Positions 27,923-37,066 of a stretch of DNA of 64,000 bases are shown in pieces (positions within the stretch are counted from its first letter, which is position 1; the number at the start of each line of letters is the position of its first letter). The translations under genes and the position numbers were made by a program. Below the pieces are notes generated by a model. The model saw nothing but the letters and a program-made list of their open reading frames with translations. It did no database searches and was not told the origin of the DNA. The stretch comes from an uncultured Prevotella sp. (GTDB taxonomy: Bacteria; Bacteroidota; Bacteroidia; Bacteroidales; Bacteroidaceae): contig CAMJDL010000012.1 of NCBI GenBank assembly GCA_946404405.1, positions 1 through 64,000 of the forward strand. The letters run 5' to 3'.

Positions 27923-29164
27923 TTGCATACGAGCCTCCTTGTTATGCTTCAGGAACATCAGGCGTTCCTTGGCATAACTGCGGGCACGTAATATCTGGTA
28001 ACGGTATACCGCCACAGCCAACAGGAAATAAGCTCCAGCCTGAATCCAAAGAATGCGATATTCCGTCAGTATGTCGTGGAGTGTAGCACCCATAGAATTC
28101 ATGCGGACATAGGCACGTGCCCCAAACGTGCTGGGGAAGAGCCATGATACGCCCTGCAACCAACCAGGGATATTGCTTTGTGGCCATGAGATGCCCGTGA
28201 GGAACAACATCGGCACAGAGGCAAAAACCATAATCAGCATGACATTCTCGCGATACTTGACGAGACACGACACCACAATGCCAAAGAAGATACATGCCAG
28301 CGTATAGGGCAACATGATAGCCAATAGCGACTGCCACGTCGCCAACTGTGGAAAGTGGAACAACCGCGGAACGCCAGCCACCAGCCAAGCACCCATGACA
28401 GCATATATCATAAAGTAAACCAACGCCTTGCCAAAAACTATGGCGAACGACGATTCATAGCGTTTGTCGCCCACTGGCACCAGTGCGCCAAGAGGGTTCT
28501 CCTCTCGTGCCGTACCTGCAGAGAGTCCTATGCCAAGCACTAGTGTCTGCTGCAATATAAGTATCAGCACAGCAGGCAGGACGAACGATCCATAGCCACC
28601 CTTCGGATTGAATATGGGCACATCCTCGTAGTCGAGCGGTTTGGCAGAGATAGCCTCTTCGCGCGAAGTATAAAGACCGCTTAGCTTAGTCTGTATGGTC
28701 TTTCCCATATCCATCGACACCAGCATGGATGTCTGGTAAATGGCCTTATACGTGAGCATCAGGCTCATGTCGCAATAGACACTGATAATGCCCTGCTTCA
28801 TACGCAGAATATTAGTTTCAAAGTCGGGGGGAATGAAATAGATGCCTTTTACCAGCTGACGACTAACCAGCGAGATTCCCTCGTCCAAATCCTGTGCATA
28901 GTAGGCCACACGAATGTCAGGCGAGGCGTCACACTTATGGACAAATTCACGCGACAGGCCAGTGTTCGACATATCGACCACACAGACAGGCACCTCATGA
29001 ATGGTTTCGTTGTTATATATCCATGAATACAACAGCGGATAGGCAATGGGCACCACGAGGAAAAAGATGAGAATACCCTCGTCCTTCACCACCTGTTGCA
29101 TTTCACGTCGCCAGATATAGCAGATGTGTTGCAGGTCCTCGTATATCTTATGGAATATAGACAT
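27908..29164 (-). CDS. ABC-2 type transporter permease (second of pair)
   Basis: A 418-residue membrane protein starting MSIFHKIYEDLQHI. One N-terminal membrane helix (IFFLVVPIAYPLLYSWIY), a large extracytoplasmic domain, then about five helices including GISWPQSNIPGWLQGVSW, typical of the YhhJ/YbhR branch of ABC-2 permeases. It overlaps the upstream permease gene by 17 bases. No nucleotide-binding subunit is encoded nearby. Confidence 0.85.
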   Translation of the reverse strand: MSIFHKIYEDLQHICYIWRREMQQVVKDEGILIFFLVVPIAYPLLYSWIYNNETIHEVPVCVVDMSNTGLSREFVHKCDASPDIRVAYYAQDLDEGISLVSRQLVKGIYFIPPDFETNILRMKQGIISVYCDMSLMLTYKAIYQTSMLVSMDMGKTIQTKLSGLYTSREEAISAKPLDYEDVPIFNPKGGYGSFVLPAVLILILQQTLVLGIGLSAGTAREENPLGALVPVGDKRYESSFAIVFGKALVYFMIYAVMGAWLVAGVPRLFHFPQLATWQSLLAIMLPYTLACIFFGIVVSCLVKYRENVMLIMVFASVPMLFLTGISWPQSNIPGWLQGVSWLFPSTFGARAYVRMNSMGATLHDILTEYRILWIQAGAYFLLAVAVYRYQILRARSYAKERLMFLKHNKEARMQEADS

Positions 29165-30317
29165 AGGTGAGCATTGCATTTTTAATCTTCTTGACAACTA
29201 ACCAAGGCAACAGCAAGAAGCCTGCCAAAGCAGCAAAGTGGAACCACGACTCAATGAGCGGAAAACCGTTGAACACACAAGTCTGGTAAATCATGTAATA
29301 GTGGCGCAGTGGGAACAGCCACGACAGCGATTGTAGCGGACGGTCCATACCCATAACGGGGAAAGCAGAACCAGCCATCGAAATGCTGAGCACAGCCCAT
29401 AGTGAGCACACACTCATCGACATGCGGAGCGAAGGCAGCAATCCAAAGGCAAAGACACCAAAGCCTTGTGAAGCCAACACCTGCATCAGTCCCAACAGCA
29501 CCAACATCCAAGGACTGCCTAAATGAGGGAATCCCAGATGATAGAACACGTAATATTGGTAGGTAAAGACAACAGCCAGCCAGATAACGGTCTGAGGCAG
29601 GAGTTTGCCTATCAAGGCTACTGAAATATTATTATCAGCCATCTGAAGCCACTGTTTCGAGCTGTTGAACTTCAGTTCTGTACCCAGCGAATAGGCCGTT
29701 ATCAGGAAGATGAACAACATCATCATACCTGGTACAATCATCGTAGAGAGATAGGAATTATAGCTAGTCCATGGATTCGCAATCTGATGCAGGTCAATCT
29801 TGATGGGTTGCAGGAAGGTCTGAATCTGATCCTGCGTAAACCCCTTGGCACGCATGGTTGCCTGCCCCACAGCAGCCGAACCAAGCGTAGAAATCGTCTT
29901 CAGGTCTCGCATCAACAAGGCACCTGCAGCCAACGTGGTATACGAATAATAATAGGATATCTTAGGCTGACGCGACGCCAACAGTTTCTCTGTCGTACCT
30001 TTGGGGAAATACAGGAAACCGTATATCTCGTTGTTCTGTATGGCTTTGCGGGCCTCAGCCACAGTGGCATAGCTATGCGTGATGCGTGACATCTGGAAAG
30101 CATCAAGACGTCGTATCAAGGCACGCGTGGTAGTGGTATTGTCAACATCCACAATACCTATTGGCATCTCAGTAGGCAGTCCGTCTTCCATCAGCGAGGT
30201 GAAGAATATCATCACCCCTAATGGAAACACCACCATACAGAAAGGATAGATATAGTTATTGCGCAAAATGGACAATTCACGCAACATAATGGAATATATC
30301 AGTCTGAGAATTCTCAT
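29148..30317 (-). CDS. ABC-2 type transporter permease (first of pair)
   Basis: A 389-residue paralogue of the next permease: MRILRLIYSIMLRELSILR, one helix, an extracytoplasmic domain to about 180, then helices with SAFPVMGMDRPLQSLSW. The pair probably forms a heterodimeric channel with the HlyD protein upstream. Its ATG lies inside a heptamer array that also holds the HlyD stop codon. Confidence 0.85.
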   Translation of the reverse strand: MRILRLIYSIMLRELSILRNNYIYPFCMVVFPLGVMIFFTSLMEDGLPTEMPIGIVDVDNTTTTRALIRRLDAFQMSRITHSYATVAEARKAIQNNEIYGFLYFPKGTTEKLLASRQPKISYYYSYTTLAAGALLMRDLKTISTLGSAAVGQATMRAKGFTQDQIQTFLQPIKIDLHQIANPWTSYNSYLSTMIVPGMMMLFIFLITAYSLGTELKFNSSKQWLQMADNNISVALIGKLLPQTVIWLAVVFTYQYYVFYHLGFPHLGSPWMLVLLGLMQVLASQGFGVFAFGLLPSLRMSMSVCSLWAVLSISMAGSAFPVMGMDRPLQSLSWLFPLRHYYMIYQTCVFNGFPLIESWFHFAALAGFLLLPWLVVKKIKNAMLTYVYIP

Positions 30318-30345
30318 TCCTCATTCCTCATTTCTCATTCCTCAT
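30311..30345. repeat. Heptamer array spanning HlyD stop and permease start
   Basis: TTCTCAT, TCCTCAT x2, TTCTCAT, TCCTCAT: five units. On the coding strand the array contains the HlyD TGA and the permease ATG, so it sets their spacing. Confidence 0.9.
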
Positions 30346-31325
30346 TTTATTATCAGCGACATACCCGGGCGTAAGCCTTCAAGTTTTTCTACGGGACGGG
30401 CTTTCACTTCGAAAGTCTTCAGATCATACTGACCATTGGCCTTGGTAGCCTTCCAAACAGCGTATGTTCCCTGATCTTTCAGATAGTAGATCTTCATCTT
30501 AATGGACTTATTGAAAGCCGGCACAAAAGCATCGACCACAGTACCAACAGTCATCGAGCCCAGCTGGTCTTCACGAACGTTGAAAGCGCCCCACATATCC
30601 TTCATCAGCGAGATGGTCATGATAGGCGAGCCAGTACCAACGAGTTCGCCAACCTTGGGATAGATATCGCTGACCTCGCCTTCCATCTGAGCCACCTGCA
30701 CCGTCTCATGGATATAGGAGTTGACCTCCTGAACAGCACCACGGGCACGGTTCACTTGTGCTGCAGCAGCCAGCTTATCCTCACGACGGGCACCGTTCTG
30801 GGCCATCTCATACTGACTCTTGGCAGCCTTCTCCTGAGCCTCCATAGCCTTGTAGTTGGCATAGACCTCATCGCGCTTCTGGGCACTCATCACACCCTCG
30901 TCGAACAGACGCTGTACACGGTTATACGACTTCTCAGCTATCTCAAGTCCGGCCTTGGCCTGCTGCCATAGCTGGTAAGCGCCTTGTATCTGCTCCTGAC
31001 GGGCTCCATTCTGCGCTTTCAGTTCCAAAGCGGCAGCAGCACTCTCGGCACCACGGGCCTGTTCCATCTTGGCACGTACCTCTGGCGCATCGAGAATGGC
31101 CAGTGTATCGCCAACCTTCACATAGTCGCCTTCCTTCACTCGTATCTCCAAAATGCGCCCAGGCACCTTGCTCGATACACGATACTCACTTACTTCCACC
31201 TGACCTTGCATCAGCTCCGGATCACGCCCCAAAGCAAAGAATCCAATCAAGGCCACCAAAACCACCACTGCGGCAAAGCCCACAATGGCCAATAGGATAT
31301 TGTTATGTTGTGTTTTTGCAGACAT
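30342..31325 (-). CDS. HlyD-family membrane fusion protein
   Basis: A 327-residue periplasmic adaptor: one N-terminal membrane helix (ILLAIVGFAAVVVLVALIGF), a split lipoyl-type domain (VPGRILEIRVKEGDYVKVGD and the later YPKVGELVGTGSPIM), and a long helical hairpin rich in Q, A and E between about 75 and 200. It would link the ABC-2 permeases to an outer-membrane channel. Closest known layout is YbhG in E. coli ybhGFSR. Confidence 0.88.
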   Translation of the reverse strand: MSAKTQHNNILLAIVGFAAVVVLVALIGFFALGRDPELMQGQVEVSEYRVSSKVPGRILEIRVKEGDYVKVGDTLAILDAPEVRAKMEQARGAESAAAALELKAQNGARQEQIQGAYQLWQQAKAGLEIAEKSYNRVQRLFDEGVMSAQKRDEVYANYKAMEAQEKAAKSQYEMAQNGARREDKLAAAAQVNRARGAVQEVNSYIHETVQVAQMEGEVSDIYPKVGELVGTGSPIMTISLMKDMWGAFNVREDQLGSMTVGTVVDAFVPAFNKSIKMKIYYLKDQGTYAVWKATKANGQYDLKTFEVKARPVEKLEGLRPGMSLIIK

Positions 31326-31335
31326 CTTGTCTTAA

Positions 31336-32220
31336 TTAATTCTCCATTTCAACAGAACGCGAACCAATCTCGTGTCCATCAGCAATTACTTGAACTGTAT
31401 ATCTTCCTTCAATCAACGAAGTCTTTGGAACAAAGAGTTCCATCAACTTCTCCTGACCAGTGTACTCAACATCCTGCTTGGCAGTATAAGCCACCTGTGC
31501 ACCTTCCATCGTACAAGTGCCACCACCATTGATGACCTCGCCAGAAGGATTAATGACGCGGACATAGATGGTACGCATACCATTGGTAGCCGTCGCATTA
31601 CGACTGAGAACGAAGCGTACCTTCAGTGTGCCCTTCTTGTCAATTTTATGAGGATTCTTGGTCTGTTCCTTACCCTTTTTGTCGAGCATGACGACATTAA
31701 TGCCGGCTGCATTCAACTGCGAAGCAATAGCCACCTTCTCCGACAGGGTCATATTGTTTGATGTCAGCTGCATATTCTGTTGGTTGCTTTCAGCCAACTC
31801 TGAGCGGACACGATTGTTCTCGTCCATCAGCTCGGCATTCAACTGGTTCAGCGAGTCAATCTGCAGCACATAGCTACGCAGAATGGCACGTACTGTAGCC
31901 AGTTCCTTCTTCAGACGGGTAATCTCTGCAGCATCGTCAGCCTTTGTACGACGCAACTCCTCCAACAGCTCCTGCGTACGCTGTTGTTCACGACCTAACT
32001 GTTCAACGATAGAGTCGTTATTGATACGAGTCTGCATTTCCTTGTATTGGTTGGCAAACTGCTGGTACTCGTTTTCCATCTCCTTCTTGTCGAGGGCAGC
32101 GAGTTCCTGCATATCCTTGTTCACCTGCTTTTGCTCGTTAAGATTGTAGCCAAGGTAAGCAACGCCTGCCAAAAGCAACACGATAATAGCAGCCAACGGG
32201 ATGATTACTTTCTTATTCAT
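31336..32220 (-). CDS. Membrane-anchored coiled-coil protein of unknown function
   Basis: A 294-residue protein: one N-terminal membrane helix (VIIPLAAIIVLLLAGVAYLGY), a coiled coil from about 30 to 165, then a beta-rich domain (GTLKVRFVLSRNATATNGMR ... GRYTVQVIADGHEIGSR cut by loops). The type is common in Bacteroidota but unnamed. It is the first gene of the efflux operon, ten bases ahead of hlyD, which is the place where a TolC gene is often found. A scaffold or assembly role is inference. Confidence 0.75.
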   Translation of the reverse strand: MNKKVIIPLAAIIVLLLAGVAYLGYNLNEQKQVNKDMQELAALDKKEMENEYQQFANQYKEMQTRINNDSIVEQLGREQQRTQELLEELRRTKADDAAEITRLKKELATVRAILRSYVLQIDSLNQLNAELMDENNRVRSELAESNQQNMQLTSNNMTLSEKVAIASQLNAAGINVVMLDKKGKEQTKNPHKIDKKGTLKVRFVLSRNATATNGMRTIYVRVINPSGEVINGGGTCTMEGAQVAYTAKQDVEYTGQEKLMELFVPKTSLIEGRYTVQVIADGHEIGSRSVEMEN

Positions 32221-32259
32221 AAATTAATTTTATGTAATTATTATTATCAAAAATCGCTG

Positions 32260-32290
32260 CAAAGATAAATTTTTTCCCTGAAACAACAAA
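32260..32290 (-). promoter_or_regulatory. Promoter of the coiled-coil/HlyD/permease operon
   Basis: TTTG (plus CAAA, 32287-32290), 19 bases, TATCTTTG (plus CAAAGATA, 32260-32267). Confidence 0.7.
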
Positions 32291-32319
32291 GAAAAAAAAT
32301 ATTTTTTGCATTTTCGTAC

Positions 32320-32349
32320 TTGTTTTTAAGAAATAATTCACTATCTTTG
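32320..32349 (+). promoter_or_regulatory. Promoter of the DUF4492-cydAB operon
   Basis: TTG (32320-32322), 19 bases, TATCTTTG (32342-32349), 27 bases before the ATG at 32377. Confidence 0.65.
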
Positions 32350-32376
32350 CCACATCATAACGAAAAAACTAACACT

Positions 32377-32595
32377 ATGAATAGGAAAAATGTTCTGTAT
32401 CGTATATACGATCTGTACGCCGACGGCTTCCGTTCCATGAAGCTGGGACGTACGTTATGGGCCATTATCCTCATCAAGCTATTCATCATCTTCGTTATCC
32501 TTAAATTGTTCTTTTTTCCTAATTTCATCAAGGAACATGCAGAGCAAGGACAAGAGTCTGAATTCGTGGCTACTCAAATCTTAAATCAACAATAA
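32377..32595 (+). CDS. DUF4492-family small membrane protein
   Basis: A 72-residue protein (MNRKNVLYRIYDLYADGF) with one membrane helix (WAIILIKLFIIFVILKLFFF). DUF4492 proteins are typically found directly before cydA, as here (one base gap). By analogy with CydX a role in assembly or stability of cytochrome bd is inferred. Confidence 0.85.
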   Translation: MNRKNVLYRIYDLYADGFRSMKLGRTLWAIILIKLFIIFVILKLFFFPNFIKEHAEQGQESEFVATQILNQQ

Positions 32596-32596
32596 T

Positions 32597-34276
32597 ATGA
32601 TTACAAACCTTTTTCTTAACATCGACGCCAGCTCCATCGACTGGGCAAGAGCACAATTTGCACTGACGGCCATCTACCATTGGCTCTTCGTGCCGCTGAC
32701 CCTCGGACTGGCAGTCATTATGGGAATCTGCGAAACCTGTTGGTACAGGACGCTCAACCGCTCCAAAGGAGCAGTTGTCGACAAGTCTGTCGACACTTTT
32801 TGGCGCGACTGCGCAAAGTTTTGGCAAAAGCTCTTTGGCGTCAACTTCGCGATGGGTGTCGCCACAGGTATCATCCTCGAATTTGAGTTTGGTACCAACT
32901 GGTCGAACTACTCATGGTTCGTAGGCGACATCTTCGGTGCACCGCTGGCTGTCGAGGGCATCCTCGCATTCTTCATGGAGTCGACCTTCGTCGCAGTTAT
33001 GTTCTTCGGCTGGAAGAAGGTGTCACCGGGTTTCCACCTGGCTTCTACCTGGCTCACGGGCTTGGGTGCTACCATCAGTGCCTGGTGGATTCTCGTGGCT
33101 AACGCATGGATGCAGTATCCTACAGGCTGTGCATTCAACCCAGACACGATGCGCAACGAGATGGTGAGTTTTTTAGACGTAGCCCTCTCACCATTTGCCA
33201 TCGACAAGTTCTGCCACACCGTCATCTCTGCCTGGATCATCGGTGCTGTCTTCGTCGTTGCCGTATCGTGCTGGTATCTGATGAAGAAGCGCGAGACCAA
33301 ATTGGCTGTCGAGAGCATCAAGATTGCTGCCATCGTGGGGTTGGTGGCTTCATTAGGAGCCGCCATGACGGGCCATAAGTCAGCACAAAGCGTCGCAGAG
33401 GTGCAACCCATGAAGCTGGCTGCTATGGAGGCATTATATAATGGTGGCACAGACATCGGTCTGACTGCCGTTGCATGGGTCAATCCCTTCGAACAGCCCA
33501 ACTATCTGTTCGACGACGAGGCTCCGCTGAAGATTGACATGCCATACGCACTGTCGTTCATGGCCACCAACGATATTCACGGTTACGTGCCTGGCATCAA
33601 CGACATTCTGAATGGTTACACCAAGCCCGACGGCACCCGTGAGCCCTCTGTCGATGAAAAGATAGCACGCGGCAAACAGGCCATCGCAGCCCTAGCTGCC
33701 TATCGTAAGGGCAAGAAGGAAGGCATGGACGAAACAGCACTCAATGCACAGCTGTCGATTATCAATGCCAACATGCAGTATTTCGGCTATGGCTACGTGA
33801 AGGACAAGAACGACATCGTACCCTTCGTGCCCGTCAACTTCTGGGCTTTCCGCATCATGGTAGGACTGGGCTGCGTGTTCATCCTGTTCTTTGCCATCAT
33901 TGCTATACTGGCATTCAAGATTCCTTTCCTGTCCATTTTTACACGACGACTGCTGGCCATTTTCTGCATTATTCCTGAGACAGCAGCCGACGAATACAAC
34001 ATCACCGCATTGCCCAAATGGCATTATATCTTAGCCATCGTCCTCGTACCTCTGGCCTATATCGCTTCTGAAAGCGGTTGGCTGGTGGCTGAGTTCGGAC
34101 GTCAGCCATGGACCATTCAAGACATGCTGCCCACATGGGTCGCTGTCAGCGATGTCGAAGGCTTCAGCGTTGCCCTGACGTTCTTCCTGTTCCTCTTCCT
34201 GTTCACCCTTATGCTCTGCGTAGAAATCAACATCCTTCTGAAACAAATCAAGAAAGGACCAGAATATAGCGCATAG
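32597..34276 (+). CDS. cydA: Cytochrome bd quinol oxidase subunit I
   Basis: A 559-residue CydA. Early helices carry the haem-ligand region (IYHWLFVPLTLGLAVI) and GTNWSNYSWFVGDIFG, EGILAFFMEST. A long periplasmic Q-loop region (about 250-420) lies before the last helices. It reduces oxygen to water with quinol at high affinity, giving an anaerobe nanaerobic respiration or oxygen defence. Confidence 0.94.
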   Translation: MITNLFLNIDASSIDWARAQFALTAIYHWLFVPLTLGLAVIMGICETCWYRTLNRSKGAVVDKSVDTFWRDCAKFWQKLFGVNFAMGVATGIILEFEFGTNWSNYSWFVGDIFGAPLAVEGILAFFMESTFVAVMFFGWKKVSPGFHLASTWLTGLGATISAWWILVANAWMQYPTGCAFNPDTMRNEMVSFLDVALSPFAIDKFCHTVISAWIIGAVFVVAVSCWYLMKKRETKLAVESIKIAAIVGLVASLGAAMTGHKSAQSVAEVQPMKLAAMEALYNGGTDIGLTAVAWVNPFEQPNYLFDDEAPLKIDMPYALSFMATNDIHGYVPGINDILNGYTKPDGTREPSVDEKIARGKQAIAALAAYRKGKKEGMDETALNAQLSIINANMQYFGYGYVKDKNDIVPFVPVNFWAFRIMVGLGCVFILFFAIIAILAFKIPFLSIFTRRLLAIFCIIPETAADEYNITALPKWHYILAIVLVPLAYIASESGWLVAEFGRQPWTIQDMLPTWVAVSDVEGFSVALTFFLFLFLFTLMLCVEINILLKQIKKGPEYSA

Positions 34277-34280
34277 CTAA

Positions 34281-34315
34281 ATTAGATATGAGAAATTAGA
34301 AATGAGAAATTATGA
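34281..34315. repeat. Heptamer array in the cydA-cydB gap
   Basis: ATTAGAT, ATGAGAA, ATTAGAA, ATGAGAA, ATTATGA. It fills the gap and contains the cydB ATG (34312). Confidence 0.88.
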
Positions 34316-35460
34316 TTACATATAGTTTTTTACAGCACTACTGGTGCTTCCTGGTATCACTGTTAGGTGCATTGTTGGTATTCCTGCTGTTCGTACAGGG
34401 TGCCAACTCGATGGTTCGCTCTTTAGGCTATACGGACGAAGGGCGCAGACTCATTATCAATTCCACAGGACGTAAGTGGGAGTTCACCTTCACCACACTG
34501 GTCACGTTCGGTGGTGCCTTCTTTGCCTCCTTCCCGCTGTTCTATAGCACTTCGTTTGGTGGGGCCTACTGGTTATGGATGATTATCCTCTTTACCTTTG
34601 TCCTGCAGGCAGTCAGCTATGAGTTCCAAAACAAGTTAGGCAACTTCTTAGGTCCGAAAACGTTCCAGATGTGTCTGGTAATCAATGGTCTGCTGGGTCC
34701 CCTGCTCTTAGGCGGAGCGGTAGCCACCTTCTTCGAGGGTTCGAACTTCATCATTATGAAGGAGAATCTGATAGACAACGGTGCCATCACACCTATCATC
34801 TCGCGTTGGGGCAACGCCTCGCACGGACTTGATGCTCTGCTGAATCCCTGGGTGTTGGTGTTCGGACTGGCAGTGATGTTCCTGGCTCGCGTTTTGGGCA
34901 CGCTATATATTATAAATAATGTGGACGACGAGGACATCCGCAGTCGTGCCAGCGTTCGACTGCTTGGAGCTGCCATTCCCTTCGTGTTGTTGTTTGTGAC
35001 CTATCTCGTCCACCTGCTGCTGAAGGACGGTTATGCCTACGACGAAGCAGGCATTATCAGCATCGTGCCATATAAATACCTCGACAACTTCCTCGACCTA
35101 TGGTATCTCACCATTCTCCTGCTCGTTGGTGTCGTACTGGTGCTCTTTGCCATTGGCAAGACCATCGTATCGAAGACGTATATCGGAGGCATTTGGCCTG
35201 CAGGCATCGGTGTCGTCTTAGTCGTATTACCCCTGTTGCTCATGTCGGCATGGAATCATACGGCCTATTATCCCTCTACGGCCGACCTGCAGTCGTCGCT
35301 GACTATCGTCAACTCGTGCAGCAGCGAGTTCACCCTGCGCACCATGTTCTATGTCAGCCTCATCATCCCCTTCGTACTGGCATATATCGTCTATGCGTGG
35401 TGGGCGATAGACAAGAAAAAGCTGGACAAGCAGGAGATTGCTGACGACCACGCATATTAA
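34312..35460 (+). CDS. cydB: Cytochrome bd quinol oxidase subunit II
   Basis: A 382-residue CydB with about eight membrane helices (FLVSLLGALLVFLLFVQGAN near the start). It partners CydA. A strong terminator follows at 35468-35504. Confidence 0.93.
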   Translation: MITYSFLQHYWCFLVSLLGALLVFLLFVQGANSMVRSLGYTDEGRRLIINSTGRKWEFTFTTLVTFGGAFFASFPLFYSTSFGGAYWLWMIILFTFVLQAVSYEFQNKLGNFLGPKTFQMCLVINGLLGPLLLGGAVATFFEGSNFIIMKENLIDNGAITPIISRWGNASHGLDALLNPWVLVFGLAVMFLARVLGTLYIINNVDDEDIRSRASVRLLGAAIPFVLLFVTYLVHLLLKDGYAYDEAGIISIVPYKYLDNFLDLWYLTILLLVGVVLVLFAIGKTIVSKTYIGGIWPAGIGVVLVVLPLLLMSAWNHTAYYPSTADLQSSLTIVNSCSSEFTLRTMFYVSLIIPFVLAYIVYAWWAIDKKKLDKQEIADDHAY

Positions 35461-35467
35461 GTCAGTC

Positions 35468-35504
35468 AAAACGCGGAAGGGTTCAGCCTTTCCGCGTTTT
35501 TTCC
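35468..35504 (+). terminator. Terminator after cydAB
   Basis: AAAACGCGGAAGG pairs with CCTTTCCGCGTTTT (one bulged T), 6-base loop, T run. The A run before it would let it work leftward too. Confidence 0.88.
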
Positions 35505-35599
35505 ATAGCCTTGGCAACAATTTTCCATAGGGCACGATACACTATCTTTTGTAACCAGCTGATTTTTAGCATTTTCTATTTCTATCTTATCTGTACCTT

Positions 35600-35645
35600 T
35601 TCCATGGGTACCTGATACAACGTAAGAGAAAAATTCGTAACTTTG
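35600..35645 (+). promoter_or_regulatory. Promoter of the TPR regulator with TTCCAT element
   Basis: The -7 box TAACTTTG is at 35638-35645. It has no TTTG at -33; instead TTCCATGGGTACCTGATAC starts at 35600, 38 bases ahead. The same arrangement stands before the MBOAT gene (39669-39714). Two further TTCCATAG copies occur at 35501 and 35523. Confidence 0.6.
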
Positions 35646-35663
35646 CATCGAGAATGAACAACT

Positions 35664-37043
35664 ATGCATACGAAGGCGTTGTACATATTCATTATAGGCG
35701 TTCTGCTGATGGCATGCAACCAGCAGGAGTCTAATCCACAGACAGCAGCAGGTTGCCTGAAACAAGCGGAGACCGCTTTGGCCAACGATAGCATCCGTTT
35801 AGGTGAGACCTTGCTACGAAAGACCATCCAGTTGGCTGAAGCATCGGAGGATTGGCACACCTATTATATTGCACACCAGCGCTTGGCAGAGGCTTTGTCG
35901 CAGAGCAACCCTAAAGAGGCCTTGCGATTGATGAAGCAAGCACTAACCATCTACGAACAGCATCCTGACGATGAGCACAACTACGTCATCCTGCTTGACT
36001 ATGCAGGTACCTTCGCCGCACAAGTGGCATTTATCAACGAGGGGGCATACGACGAGGCACTCAACTATATCCACCATGCCTACGACATCGCCAAGAAAAA
36101 CCAGATGACCGACATGATGTGTCAGACGCTGACCAGTCTTGCTAACATTGCCTGGGCAAAGGAGGACTTCCGTCAGTCACTGGACTATGCTCATCAGGCT
36201 GAACTCGTGGCAACAGACGAGCTACGACCAGGCACATTACAGGTACTCGCCCGCAGTTACCTCAGCCTCAACATGCTCGATTCAGCAGAAACCGTCTATC
36301 GAAGGATTAATCCTGCTGATGATGTCCATCTGGCATATATCGTGCAGAGCAACCTCGCCAAGATTGCGCTTCGACGTCTGGGAGCCACACAAGTAGAGGA
36401 TAGCGTAGCTGAAGCCTTCGACCAAATAGAGGACTTCTACTACAAGGCACTTGAGCAGAAAGACCAGTATTATCAGGAGACACTGCGACAGGAAATGGTG
36501 AACCAGCAACTGGAGTACCGTTCGCAAATGTACGCACGTACATTATTTATAATAATCATAGCATCGCTCATCGTCATCTCAGCGATGGTGATGGTGGTGA
36601 GATATAGAATGCAGGTGCAACGTCAGACACAACGACAGCTCCAGCAAGAGGCTGAACATCAGAAAGCACAACTGCATCAGGCCAACGAAGTGGTAGCATT
36701 CCTGCAGAACTTCATCCTCGAACGTACAGAGGCGATGAAGAAACTGAACCAAAGTGGCGATTCGCTCATCTATCTCAGTCCGCACGAATGGAGCGAGATA
36801 GAGCGCACGCTCGATGCCATCGACAACAACCGCTTTGCCAACCTTCGCAAGCAGTACCCCAATATGCAGGAGGACGACATCCGACTGTGTCTGCTCACCC
36901 GTCTGGGCATCAGCAATCGCACCATCGGCAACATCTATTGCATCAGCATCTCTGCCGTCCAGCATCGCAAACTCAAACTAAAAAAGGACGTATTTGGAGA
37001 AGGTAATCCAGACGTTACGCTGGAACAGATACTAAAGAATTAA
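35664..37043 (+). CDS. Membrane TPR sensor with C-terminal HTH-like domain
   Basis: A 459-residue protein. Signal peptide with lipobox LMAC (Cys18); TPR-like helical repeats to about 240 (ALRLMKQALTIYEQHP, ALNYIHHAYDIAKK, SLDYAHQAELVA); a membrane helix near 292-313; a coiled coil to about 360; then a C-terminal region LTRLGISNRTIGNIYCIS with LuxR-like helix-turn-helix character. Such TPR-membrane-HTH proteins are common in Bacteroidota and may be one-component regulators. The following secreted-protein gene starts 23 bases later and could be its partner. Confidence 0.75.
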   Translation: MHTKALYIFIIGVLLMACNQQESNPQTAAGCLKQAETALANDSIRLGETLLRKTIQLAEASEDWHTYYIAHQRLAEALSQSNPKEALRLMKQALTIYEQHPDDEHNYVILLDYAGTFAAQVAFINEGAYDEALNYIHHAYDIAKKNQMTDMMCQTLTSLANIAWAKEDFRQSLDYAHQAELVATDELRPGTLQVLARSYLSLNMLDSAETVYRRINPADDVHLAYIVQSNLAKIALRRLGATQVEDSVAEAFDQIEDFYYKALEQKDQYYQETLRQEMVNQQLEYRSQMYARTLFIIIIASLIVISAMVMVVRYRMQVQRQTQRQLQQEAEHQKAQLHQANEVVAFLQNFILERTEAMKKLNQSGDSLIYLSPHEWSEIERTLDAIDNNRFANLRKQYPNMQEDDIRLCLLTRLGISNRTIGNIYCISISAVQHRKLKLKKDVFGEGNPDVTLEQILKN

Positions 37044-37066
37044 GAGTTAACATAAAACAGACAGAT

